From NCBI GenBank assembly GCA_003353825.1, contig PIVW01000036.1, forward strand, positions 1-21,774: a DNA stretch of 21,774 nucleotides, given 5' to 3'. The DNA is from Chloroflexota bacterium. GTDB lineage: Bacteria; Chloroflexota; Anaerolineae; J102. The translations under genes and the position numbers were made by a program. The notes below the pieces were generated by a model. The model searched no databases. It saw only the letters and a list, made by a program, of their open reading frames with translations, and was not told where the DNA came from. Within the stretch, counting starts at the first letter, position 1; each line of letters opens with the position of its first letter. Shown here one piece after another: positions 12,509 to 19,658 of this stretch.

Positions 12509-14446
12509 ATGCTTAATCGTTCGTTTCGCTGGCTACTCCTATCTTTTGTACTTGTAGCTTTGCTCATAGTACCTGCCACGGCACAGAGCAAAACCTTATA
12601 CTGGGACCATTTCGACGTCGATATCACAGTCAACGACGATGGCAGTTTTGATGTCGTCGAACTGCAGGATATCGAATTCACCAGCGGCTCCTTTACCTTT
12701 GGGTCTCGCAGCATTCCCACAGATCTGGTGACAGGCATCCGCGACATAAAGGTGTGGGACGAACAGGGAGAATACACCCAAAGCAACAGCCAGGCGCCCG
12801 GCACCTTTAGCGTCGATGACGACGGCTCGACGGTTACCATTCGCTGGTATTTTGAAGAGGCGCAAGACGAGAACCGGGCATTCTCTATAGGCTATACGGT
12901 GGATGGGGGGGTGCGCTATTATGACGGGGATGATCAGATATGGTGGAAGGCGGTTTATCCCGACCGATCTTTCCCGGCTAATAACAGTACCGTCATCGTG
13001 CATGTACCGGCTCCTGCCGAAGTCCAGAACATGGACAGCTATTTCACCACATCCGAGATGACGCTACTTGATCCGCAGACATCGCAGTTTGTAGCCACAG
13101 AACGCATCTCACCCGGCCAAACCTTTGAAGTACGTGTGGAATTTACACCTGGTGTGGTCGCAGGCGCCCCTGCACCCTGGCAGCAATCAGAGGATGCCCG
13201 CGCCGTCGAATTGGAGTCGCAAGTCGCATTCGACCGTAACTGGCGGCCGATCATCAATCTCATTGTCGGCGCGTTTTCGCTGCTCTTCGTTGTCTTAGCT
13301 CCGCTGCTGCTATACCTGATCTGGTACACGCGTGGTCGGGATGCGGAAGCTGATTTTGTCGCCGAGTATCTGCCCGAACCCCCCTCTGATATGCCTCCTG
13401 GCATGGTCGGCACCCTGCTCGACGAGAAAGCTGACATGGAAGATATCCTTGCCACCCTGGTCGACCTGGGGCACAAGGGGTACATCCGTATGGAAGAACT
13501 GGAACCCAAGAAAAAAGGGCTATTTGGTCGTGGAGAGGCCGACTTCAGCTATACGCTTGAGAAGCAGGCGGATGGACAATTGAGGACCTATGAAAGGCAA
13601 TTGATCACCTCGCTGTTCGGATCGAGTAAGACCGAAAGGAAACTATCCGATCTCAAGACCAAATTCTACAAACATTTACCCAAGATACGTTCCGAGTTGT
13701 ATGAGGAGGTTGTCGAAGAGGGGCTTTTCGTTTCGCACCCCGAGAAAACCCGGAGCCGTTGGGTGATTCTTGGTATAGCAGCATTGTTGGCTGCCGTGGT
13801 TTTCGGCTGCACCATCAACATTGTGCTGGTCTCTTTTAGCGACTTTGCTTTATGCCTTCCCCTGGGATTCGGCTTGTTCGCCTTTGGGATGATCTTCCTG
13901 GCGCGCTGGATGCCCCGAAAGACACAGGAAGGCGCCGAACAGGCCGCTCGCTGGCAAGCCTTCCGCACTTATCTTGAAGATATCGATACCTATACCGATC
14001 TGGAGCGTGCCACCGAGTTATTTGACCGCTATCTGCCCTACGCCATCGCCTTCGGCCTGGAAAGCAAATACATCAAAAAATGGTCTAAGGTCGAATCGGC
14101 GCCCATTCCTGGTTGGTACATACCCTATCCCCGACCCATCTATGGCAGTTATGGCATGCCCGGTTATGGCGGCAGTGTAGCCGGTGGTGGAGCGCCCTCA
14201 TCTTCTTCGCCAGAAACAGGCGGTGGCATGCCCAGTTTGGGTGATGCCAGCGGCGGCATGAGCGCCGGTCTTGCCGGTATGAGCGCCGGCCTTACCACCA
14301 TGTTGTCCAGTGCCTCATCTACCATGGCCAGCAGACCCCAGCCCAGCGGTGGCAGTGGCGGCGGTGGCTGGTCGGGCGGTGGTTTCAGTGGTGGTGGCAG
14401 CTTCGGCGGCGGTGGCGGCGGCGGTGGCGGCGGTGGATTTGGTTGA
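12509..14446 (+). CDS. DUF2207 membrane protein with Gly-rich tail
   Basis: A 645-residue protein. It has a signal peptide or first helix at residues 1-26 (RWLLLSFVLVALLIVPATAQ). An extracytoplasmic beta-rich domain follows, about 27-235, with YWDHFDVDITVNDDGSFDVV as typical DUF2207 opening. The first membrane helix is near 247-272, then a cytoplasmic section with DILATLVDLGHKGYIRME (winged-helix-like, common in the family), two more helices near 419-467, the family block ARWQAFRTYLEDID...DRYLPYAIAFGLE, and a tail of about 110 residues ending almost purely in Gly and Ser. ATG 12509 is preferred over an ATG 28 codons upstream because GGTGGAG precedes it and the signal peptide begins there. Family function is not established. 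It is first in a four-gene cluster with zinc-ribbon and SPFH proteins, which suggests a membrane-stress role. Confidence 0.87.
   Translation: MLNRSFRWLLLSFVLVALLIVPATAQSKTLYWDHFDVDITVNDDGSFDVVELQDIEFTSGSFTFGSRSIPTDLVTGIRDIKVWDEQGEYTQSNSQAPGTFSVDDDGSTVTIRWYFEEAQDENRAFSIGYTVDGGVRYYDGDDQIWWKAVYPDRSFPANNSTVIVHVPAPAEVQNMDSYFTTSEMTLLDPQTSQFVATERISPGQTFEVRVEFTPGVVAGAPAPWQQSEDARAVELESQVAFDRNWRPIINLIVGAFSLLFVVLAPLLLYLIWYTRGRDAEADFVAEYLPEPPSDMPPGMVGTLLDEKADMEDILATLVDLGHKGYIRMEELEPKKKGLFGRGEADFSYTLEKQADGQLRTYERQLITSLFGSSKTERKLSDLKTKFYKHLPKIRSELYEEVVEEGLFVSHPEKTRSRWVILGIAALLAAVVFGCTINIVLVSFSDFALCLPLGFGLFAFGMIFLARWMPRKTQEGAEQAARWQAFRTYLEDIDTYTDLERATELFDRYLPYAIAFGLESKYIKKWSKVESAPIPGWYIPYPRPIYGSYGMPGYGGSVAGGGAPSSSSPETGGGMPSLGDASGGMSAGLAGMSAGLTTMLSSASSTMASRPQPSGGSGGGGWSGGGFSGGGSFGGGGGGGGGGGFG
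14345..14446 (+). repeat. GGC/GGT codon repeat tract encoding the Gly-rich tail
   Basis: About 100 bp of mostly GGC and GGT codons (with some AGC, TTC and TGG) at the 3' end of the DUF2207 gene. Such tracts can change length by slippage; any change of a multiple of three keeps the frame. The poly-Gly end is also usual for this protein family, so the tract is likely selected. Confidence 0.8.
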
Positions 14447-14586
14447 TACCAGAACCCTGTCGCTCCACATCCTATGTTGAACCCGCCACCTTACCAGCTC
14501 GACCATATGACGGCATCCCAACACTCATCTTTCGACCATCAACATTAGCTCCCTCAACCCCTTGACCACACCTGGAAATAACAATC

Positions 14587-15117
14587 ATGAATGTTGGACG
14601 CATCTCTGGAATTATTCTTATCCTCGTCAGCCTGGTGATCTGTCTGGCATCCGCCGCTCTTTTGAGCACACAGCTTTTCAGCGAAGAAAGCGCTAGCATC
14701 GGTGGTCAAGTCCTGGGCTTTGTCAGCGTGCTGATCTTCGTGATCGTGCCCATCGCCGCCATCGGCGCCTATTTGCTGTTGAAAGGTCGAGGCGAAGAGG
14801 CCAAAATGGCCAAAGCCAAACAACAGCGCCAGATCCTCAATAGGGTGCTCGCCCAGGGTAAGGTTACCTTCAGTGAGATCGCCTTGGATCTGAATATCCC
14901 CCGCGCCGAAGTAGAGGACTTGATACGCGATCTGGTGGGGAAACAGCTCTTTACCGGAGCGATCAACTGGAATGATGGCATCCTTTACTCGAAGGAGGCC
15001 TCACAACTCAAGGAAGATCATCGTTGCCCCAACTGCGGCGGCGAACTGGAACTGGCCGGCAAAGGCGTGATCGAATGCCCCTGGTGCGGTTCGGAGGTGT
15101 TTTTACATCTGGATTGA
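14587..15117 (+). CDS. Two-helix membrane protein with winged-helix-like region and C-terminal zinc ribbon
   Basis: A 176-residue protein. Membrane helices lie at about 7-27 (SGIILILVSLVICLASAALL) and 43-65 (VLGFVSVLIFVIVPIAAIGA). A basic stretch follows, then a helical region, about 78-130, that resembles a small winged helix or PCI-like fold (ILNRVLAQGKVTFSEIALDL, then PRAEVEDLIRDLVGKQLFTG). Last is a zinc ribbon with Cys147, Cys150, Cys164 and Cys167 (CPNCGG...CPWCG). The soluble part should face the cytoplasm. I do not know a name for it. It follows the DUF2207 gene by 140 bp and precedes the helical-protein and SPFH genes. Zinc-ribbon membrane proteins next to SPFH proteins occur in the YdjG/YdjI pair of Bacillus subtilis, where they anchor the SPFH protein. 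No strong ribosome-binding site precedes ATG 14587. Confidence 0.78.
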   Translation: MNVGRISGIILILVSLVICLASAALLSTQLFSEESASIGGQVLGFVSVLIFVIVPIAAIGAYLLLKGRGEEAKMAKAKQQRQILNRVLAQGKVTFSEIALDLNIPRAEVEDLIRDLVGKQLFTGAINWNDGILYSKEASQLKEDHRCPNCGGELELAGKGVIECPWCGSEVFLHLD

Positions 15118-15203
15118 ACGTGGTCCGTGTTGCGTGAACGCCAGTCTGCACGAGTTCCGAGCGAGGCACGATTAGCTGATAACCAACAGCTTGCGGCTCG
15201 CGA

Positions 15204-15274
15204 CTTGAAACTTGAAACTCATCAAATACCCATATCCCACACACTTTACTGACCCAAATCTCCAATCTCTCAAA
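15204..15274. repeat. Short-word repeats between the zinc-ribbon and helical-protein genes
   Basis: CTTGAAA twice in tandem followed by CTC (15204-15220), then CCAAATCTCCAATCTCTCAA (15253-15272). The 11-mer TCTCCAATCTC (15259-15269) recurs exactly at 20191-20201, inside the radical SAM gene. These look like remains of the short-word repeat tracts scattered through this genome. Confidence 0.55.
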
Positions 15275-15289
15275 CAAGGAGGTCTCTAC

Positions 15290-15856
15290 ATGAGTCTATA
15301 CGACCGAGCCAAGGAAGGTATGACCAAGATCGAAGGCGCTATCACGGGCTTGCCGGTCATCAAAGATTATCGCGGCAAGGATATGCGCCGTGATGCGGAC
15401 AAACGCTTGCGTGAACGCATCTCCCAAGAACTGGAAAACTACCGGCGCAAGCTCAGTGCCCTGCAACTGGACATGGTATCCTCCGGCAATCTGCGTGTTC
15501 TTCCAGAGATGGAACGTGCCGTGGGACGACTTCAACTATTGATAGATCGCATCCGCACGGCAGCTTATGGCTACGCCCCCTTCTTTGATATCGAAGAAAT
15601 CCGTGAAGATGAACTCGATCGTCTCGCTGCGTTCGACCAACAGATGGCGGCGACCATTCCCGTGATCGACCAGCGCATCGATGCACTCGGAGATGCCATT
15701 CAGAGCGGTGAAGGCTTCGGCGAAGCGATGGATGCGCTCATGGGCGCGCTCGCCCGCCTGCACGAACAATTCGACAAACGTGAGCAAGTCATCAGCTTTG
15801 TAACGGGCGATGCCGATACGATGCCGGCGCTTGATGAGCCCGACATCACCATGTAG
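15290..15856 (+). CDS. Helical cytoplasmic protein of unknown function
   Basis: A 188-residue protein with no signal peptide or membrane helix. Composition and heptad-like spacing suggest long helices: RDADKRLRERISQELENYRR (about 34-53), then RVLPEMERAVGRLQLLIDRI, a short hydrophobic turn YGYAPFFDIEEIREDELDRL, and two further helices. Asp and Glu are abundant toward the end. I do not recognise the family by name; it is not an obvious PspA homologue although it is a helical soluble protein in the place where a PspA-like partner might stand. AAGGAGG lies eight bases before ATG 15290, a near-perfect ribosome-binding site, whereas an in-frame ATG at 15212 has none. It is followed by the SPFH gene after 106 bp. 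Confidence 0.75.
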   Translation: MSLYDRAKEGMTKIEGAITGLPVIKDYRGKDMRRDADKRLRERISQELENYRRKLSALQLDMVSSGNLRVLPEMERAVGRLQLLIDRIRTAAYGYAPFFDIEEIREDELDRLAAFDQQMAATIPVIDQRIDALGDAIQSGEGFGEAMDALMGALARLHEQFDKREQVISFVTGDADTMPALDEPDITM

Positions 15857-15896
15857 GGGCGACTCTTGCGGTCGCTCTTTTGCGGCCGACCACCAA

Positions 15897-15917
15897 GGGC
15901 GGGAGCAAGCTCCGCCC
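15897..15917. repeat. REP-like hairpin between the helical-protein and SPFH genes
   Basis: GGGCGGGAGC followed by AAGCTCCGCCC folds into a GC hairpin with one bulge. Upstream, GCGACTCTTGCGGTCGC (15859-15875) forms a second small inverted repeat. They lie in the 106-bp gap before the SPFH gene, with no T-tract. An mRNA-stabilising or attenuating role is possible. Confidence 0.5.
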
Positions 15918-15962
15918 CCACGAATCACAATTCTATCATTACCACAAACAGGAGAAACCACC

Positions 15963-17012
15963 ATGCCTCGTATTTTCGATATTATTGAAGCACCCGACCA
16001 GCGTCCCGAAGACCTGGTTCTGCGCGTACCCCAACAGGGCTGGGGCGATATCCGTCTGGGATCGCAACTGATCGTCGGCGAGAGCCAGAGTGGCGTCTTT
16101 TTCCGCGATGGTAAAGCCCTGGACACCATGGGCCCCGGCCGCCACACCCTGACTACGGCCAACGTTCCTCTGCTCATCAACCTGCTCGGCCTTGCCTTCG
16201 ACGGCCAGTCTCCCTTCAAGGCCTCGGTCTACTTTGTGAATAGGGTAGATATGCTGGATCTGAAGTGGGGAACCCCGCAACCGGTGGCCGTACGTGACAA
16301 GGATCTGGGCATGGTGCGGTTGCGCGCTTTTGGCTCGTACTCGATGAAGGTCTCCGACGCCCAACGTTTTGTGGCGCAGGTCGTGGGACAGCGGGGCATG
16401 TATAGCACTCGCGAGATCAGCGACTGGCTCAGGGGTCAAATGGTGGCCGGGTTCACCGACCTGCTGGGGGAGACGAAGGCCGGTCTTTTCGACCTGCCAG
16501 CGCTCATGGACGAGTTGGGAGTGGCACTACGCGTCAAACTCTCCGAGTCCTTCGAGCAGTCAGGCATCACCCTTAAACAGGTCTTTGTACAGTCGATCTC
16601 TGCCACCGAAGAGACGTTGCAGGCAATCGACGAACGCGCCGCTATGGGCGCCATCGGCGACATGAACGCCTATCTGCGCTTCAAAGCGGCTCGAGCTATC
16701 GGCGACGCAGCTGTTGCTGCAGGTGAAGGCGGCGGCGGTGGTGAAGGAGGAGGCCTTGCTGCAGGGGTGGGGTTGGGTGCAGGCATCGGCATGGGTGCGG
16801 GTTTGGGTGGCATGATCGCCCAGGCCATGCAGCCGGCCATGCAGCCACAGCAACAACAGGCCGCTCCTCAGTCCGCTGCACCGCAGACCAAGGGCGAAGT
16901 GCAGGGGCTGATCGACAGCCTGGACATGCGTCTGGCCAACGGCGAGATCAGCGAATCCACCTATGACCGTCTTATCGGTAAGTGGGAAAAACGTCTAGAC
17001 GAGATGGATTGA
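15963..17012 (+). CDS. SPFH-domain protein with SHOCT-like C-terminus (YdjI-like)
   Basis: A 350-residue protein. Residues 1-35 are MPRIFDIIEAPDQRPEDLVL and onward, the N-terminus of the bacterial SPFH group long annotated as 'virion core protein-like'. The SPFH/band-7 domain spans about 30-230: VGESQSGVFFRDGKALDTMG, GRHTLTTANVPLL, then VRDKDLGMVRLRAFGSYSMK. A stretch rich in Ala, Gly and Gln follows (about 258-312), and last a small helical SHOCT-like end (VQGLIDSLDMRLANGEISES...LIGKWEKRL). There is no membrane helix; such proteins are recruited to membranes by partners. In Bacillus subtilis YdjI is held by YdjG and YdjH and recruits PspA. Here a zinc-ribbon protein and a DUF2207 protein stand upstream. 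AGGAGA precedes ATG 15963. A strong terminator follows at 17036. Confidence 0.87.
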   Translation: MPRIFDIIEAPDQRPEDLVLRVPQQGWGDIRLGSQLIVGESQSGVFFRDGKALDTMGPGRHTLTTANVPLLINLLGLAFDGQSPFKASVYFVNRVDMLDLKWGTPQPVAVRDKDLGMVRLRAFGSYSMKVSDAQRFVAQVVGQRGMYSTREISDWLRGQMVAGFTDLLGETKAGLFDLPALMDELGVALRVKLSESFEQSGITLKQVFVQSISATEETLQAIDERAAMGAIGDMNAYLRFKAARAIGDAAVAAGEGGGGGEGGGLAAGVGLGAGIGMGAGLGGMIAQAMQPAMQPQQQQAAPQSAAPQTKGEVQGLIDSLDMRLANGEISESTYDRLIGKWEKRLDEMD

Positions 17013-17035
17013 TTACCAAACTCGACACATTACGG

Positions 17036-17067
17036 GGGACGTGTTGGTTCACGTCCCTTTTTTATTT
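17036..17067 (+). terminator. Intrinsic terminator of the DUF2207-SPFH cluster
   Basis: GGGACGTG (17036-17043) and CACGTCCC (17050-17057) form a perfect 8-bp stem with a 6-base loop, followed by TTTTTTATTT. It lies 23 bp after the SPFH stop and closes the cluster. Confidence 0.9.
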
Positions 17068-17129
17068 GCCCAAATCAGATCGATAATCCTCACCCGCAGT
17101 CATTCTCCCTCGCCTAACACAGCCCTTCA

Positions 17130-17330
17130 TCATTCAACCATGTTCGGTATCAGCAGGATCACTGTAGCCAGTGTCACAACGCAGAAATAGAGTGAATCGA
17201 GCAGTCCCCAGCCCTCGACCCGATGGTAAAAGAGGGTACCGGCGACCAGTAGAAGCCCCATCCAATACAGGATGGCACGGTATTAGGGCGATTTGAACAG
17301 ATCGTACAATTCGCGGATGAAGGCCCACAT
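17130..17330 (-). pseudogene. Two-helix potassium-channel pseudogene
   Basis: Minus-strand reading from ATG 17330 gives MWAFIRELYDLFKSP, then TAA (17283-17285), then in the same frame YRAILYWMGLLLVAGTLFYH and RVEGWGLLDSLYFCVVTLA. This is the first helix and pore helix of small bacterial K+ channels ('GTLFYH.vEGW..lDaLYFsvvTl'). The selectivity filter should follow; instead it is found in another frame as GYSDPADTEHG, so there is a frameshift, apparently with loss of the TTV before GYxD. The second helix is gone. The TAA probably arose from a GAA codon, since homologues tend to have a residue such as Glu there. The gene is clearly dead. Its 5' end abuts the transposase relic that starts near 17360. 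Confidence 0.75.
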
Positions 17331-17359
17331 CAGCACAAAGGGCGCCAGTTGTTCCAGAT

Positions 17360-17865
17360 TTGTTGAGGCAGTCGCTGGGGAAGAATGCCGTGCAATTGAT
17401 GGTAGGGGAAGATGCAAAGGATGTGGAGGCATACTACGAACAAAAAGCGACCCCAGATGTCCAAAAAGAGGGGGCAATCATGGTGGTACAGGTAGATGGC
17501 AAGGGAGTGCCCCTGGTGAAGGAGACAGAGGCAGCGCACAAAGTGCGTTTGGGGAAAGGTGAAAAACGCAGCAAAAAGAAAGAGGCGATCGTGACCAGCG
17601 TCTACACCATTGAGCCAAGTAAACGTCGGCCAGAAGAGATGGTGGCCAGCCTATTTCGTAAAGAAAAGCCCGATGCCAACATAAAAAAGGCGTCAGAATG
17701 GGCAAAGCCCCAAAATAAAGAGGTTTGGGCCACGCTGGATCGCAAAGATGCCACCCTTGCACGTTTTGCTTCTCGTATCAGCAAACGCCAAGGTGCTCAC
17801 ATCACAGAGCGGGTGGCCTTGACGGATGGCGCCGGGGTTTTGCAGAAGCGGGTATTACTGCAACA
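17360..17865 (+). pseudogene. ISKra4-like transposase fragment
   Basis: A frame open from TTG 17360 reads LRQSLGKNAVQLMVGEDAKD, VEAYYEQKATPDVQKEGAIM, VVQVDGKGVPLVKET, then KVRLGKGEKRSKKKEAIVTS and VYTIEPSKRRPEEMVASLF. The 'VQVDGKGVP...RLGKGEKR.KKEAvVT.vYTI.P..R.PE' string matches the middle part of ISKra4-type DDE transposases, including the first catalytic Asp in VDGKG. After ALTDGAGVLQKRVLL the similarity stops and an IS66-like sequence begins in another frame. The N-terminal third and the catalytic C-terminal part are missing, and no terminal repeats are visible. It cannot be active. Confidence 0.68.
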
Positions 17866-18227
17866 CAGTCCTGCGGCGTGTTCATGTATTGGAACGCCGT
17901 CTTGACAAGCTCATCGACGAGCGACGTCCCTTCACTGACCCTGACAACAAACGTTTCGCCAAGCAGTTGCGCAAGCAGCGACCTCATCTTCTTCGTTTCC
18001 TCTACATTGATGAACTTGATACCACCAACAATCAGCCGGAACGCATGCTACGACCTGCCATCATTACACGCAAAACCGACGGTTGCAATCGCACCGAACA
18101 AGGCGCTGATACGCATGCTATTTTGAGCAGCATCCTCGTCACCTGTCGCCAGCAATCAATTCCTATCATTGATTTCTTGGTTGAATTACAAAGAGCCGAT
18201 GTTCCTCCTTCTCTCGTCCCACCTTAG
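17866..18227 (+). pseudogene. IS66-like transposase C-terminal fragment
   Basis: The frame ending at TAG 18225 reads VLRRVHVLERRLDKLIDERR, DPDNKRFAKQLRKQRPHLLR, FLYIDELDTTNNQPERMLRP, AIITRKTDGCNRTEQGADTH and AILSSILVTCRQQS. The 'FLy....TNN..ER.LRP....RK..GcnRt..GA.tha.l.Si..TcrqQ' run is the C-terminal part of IS66-type DDE transposases, including the catalytic Glu of the TNNxxER motif. The N-terminal two thirds are absent. It is joined directly to the ISKra4-like fragment, so at least two different elements were lost here by deletion. Confidence 0.72.
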
Positions 18228-18711
18228 CGAGTTACTTCTCTACTTGACGCTAAACAAGTACGTTGCCGCTTATACTTTTGGGTAGGACAGAATATCTCGC
18301 TGAATCGCTCCTCTAGTTCTTAGTTTCCAAATTTCCAGCAGGGCTCACGAAACCGATCATCGCTAACAATAAGAGTGTATTTGGTTAATGTACATCGTCA
18401 AATGGGTTCGGACAAATCTGGTCGGAAATCGTGGAGTGATTCCGTCACCGTAGCGGCCACAGTGCCTCTGAGACATCCTTGACCTCTTATTTCTGGGGGC
18501 TCTGACTTCACTGTACTTGCACTCTACTCTACCAACTCCGTCTTGTTCGAGCGAGTTTCTTAAGCAACTTGGTGCATCCGTTTTTTCGGGGGAGCCATCC
18601 GTTAATCTCAAAGATATGCTGTACCAGTTCACGGTCGGTTGTGCTGGCAATGGGTTTATACTATAACCTTTCCGACAAGCTGACGCCTGACGCAATATTT
18701 ATGGTAACTAC
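18228..18711. other. Gene-free stretch, possibly with a membrane-protein remnant
   Basis: No intact gene. One plus-strand frame is open from about 18475 to TAA 18664-18666 without a usual start. It reads ILDLLFLGALTSLYLHSTLP and later VFSGEPSVNLKDMLYQFTVG. The first string resembles the opening helix of large multi-helix membrane proteins (perhaps DUF1616-like), and the second could follow it after a deletion. This is a weak resemblance. A minus-strand frame at 18363-18695 has no family look. The promoter for the following pseudogene is not obvious. Confidence 0.3.
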
Positions 18712-19658
18712 ATGAAACGAAGCACAACAGCGGTCGCCTCAGGGCCTGGAGCCAATGAGGGCGGTTTCGAAGAGGCTGTGGTAAGCACAGTTGCCTACGC
18801 CGATGTATTCGATTACCCATTGACCCCGGCTGAGGTCCATCGCTATCTCATGGCGCGGCGCGCTTCCTCTGAACACGTTGAGCGTGTACTGGGCAATGGC
18901 CATCTCGTGCCGGACAGGCTCTCCCAACGGTGGGGATACTTCATGCTGCCCGGCCGCGAACAGACAGCCGATCTACGCAGAGCGCGATCACAACGTGCCG
19001 AACAATTGTGACAAAAGGCCCATCACTGGGGAAAATTGATCGCCTATTTGCCCTTTGTACGCATGGTAGCAGTGACCGGTTCGCTGGCCGTGAACAATGC
19101 CGATGAGCAAGCAGATATCGACTATCTGGTCGTTACGGTTTCGGAACGTTTATGGTTGTGCAGGGCGATGATGATTCTACTGGTTCGCTACGCAGAGCGA
19201 TCTGGTGATATCCTTTGTCCCAACTACATTCTATCAGCGCAAGCCCTGTCAATGGACCGCCAGGATCTTTTTATGGCGCGTGAACTGGTACAGATGGTTC
19301 CACTCTATGGCATCGAAACCTATCAGCAGATGCGTGAAATCAATGCATGGAGCGATCTCTATTTACCCAACGCCCAAGGTCCACCACCGAACCTCGATGC
19401 ACCAGATGTGGTAACGATTCCGAAGTTGTGGAGGCCATTGCGTGCTACCCTTGAAGCCATACTAAAAACACGCCTTGGTACAAAACTCGAGCAATGGGAA
19501 ATGGATCGGAAGATTCGTGAATTTAAGCAGTTAAACCCGACCATTCTGAGGCTGGTTTCTCAAAACATTGGTGTAAAGGCCATTTCGAAGGACACGGGAG
19601 GCGCATCATGTCAGCCTTTACTGATAGGCTACAATCTGTCGACGAGGAAACCTTTTGA
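18712..19658 (+). pseudogene. Nucleotidyltransferase-fold gene broken by an in-frame TGA and a frameshift
   Basis: From ATG 18712 the first 99 residues contain VAYADVFDYPLTPAEVHRYL, a winged-helix-like N-terminus of this protein type. Translation then meets TGA (19009-19011), and the same frame continues with KAHHWGKLIAYLPFVRMVAV, TGSLAVNNADEQADIDYLVV (the GS...D-x-D nucleotidyltransferase motif) and ILCPNYILSAQAL. The TGA stands where homologues carry Trp or another residue after 'AEQL', so TGG to TGA is likely. Near 19520-19550 a second lesion shifts the frame: the typical ending [20 protein letters not shown] is found two bases over and stops at TGA 19656-19658, which overlaps the TTG start of the radical SAM gene. 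The intact gene was about 315 codons and sat in an operon with that gene. Confidence 0.8.

Noticed and set aside
17289..17359. Plus-strand frame FEQIVQFADEGPHQHKGRQL as the N-terminus of the ISKra4-like transposase
   Set aside because: The minus strand of the same bases reads FVLMWAFIRELYDLFKSP, which continues directly into the K+-channel pseudogene, and the plus frame is shifted from the transposase frame.
18363..18695. Minus-strand 110-codon frame in the gap before the nucleotidyltransferase pseudogene
   Set aside because: Composition is unlike neighbouring proteins (many Arg, Ser, Cys and no family pattern) and there is no ribosome-binding site.
19009..19011. TGA read as tryptophan (recoding) in the nucleotidyltransferase gene
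   Set aside because: Other genes in the window use TGG for conserved tryptophans and end at TGA (for example the dehydrogenase), and the same gene has a second lesion, so decay or sequence error is more likely.
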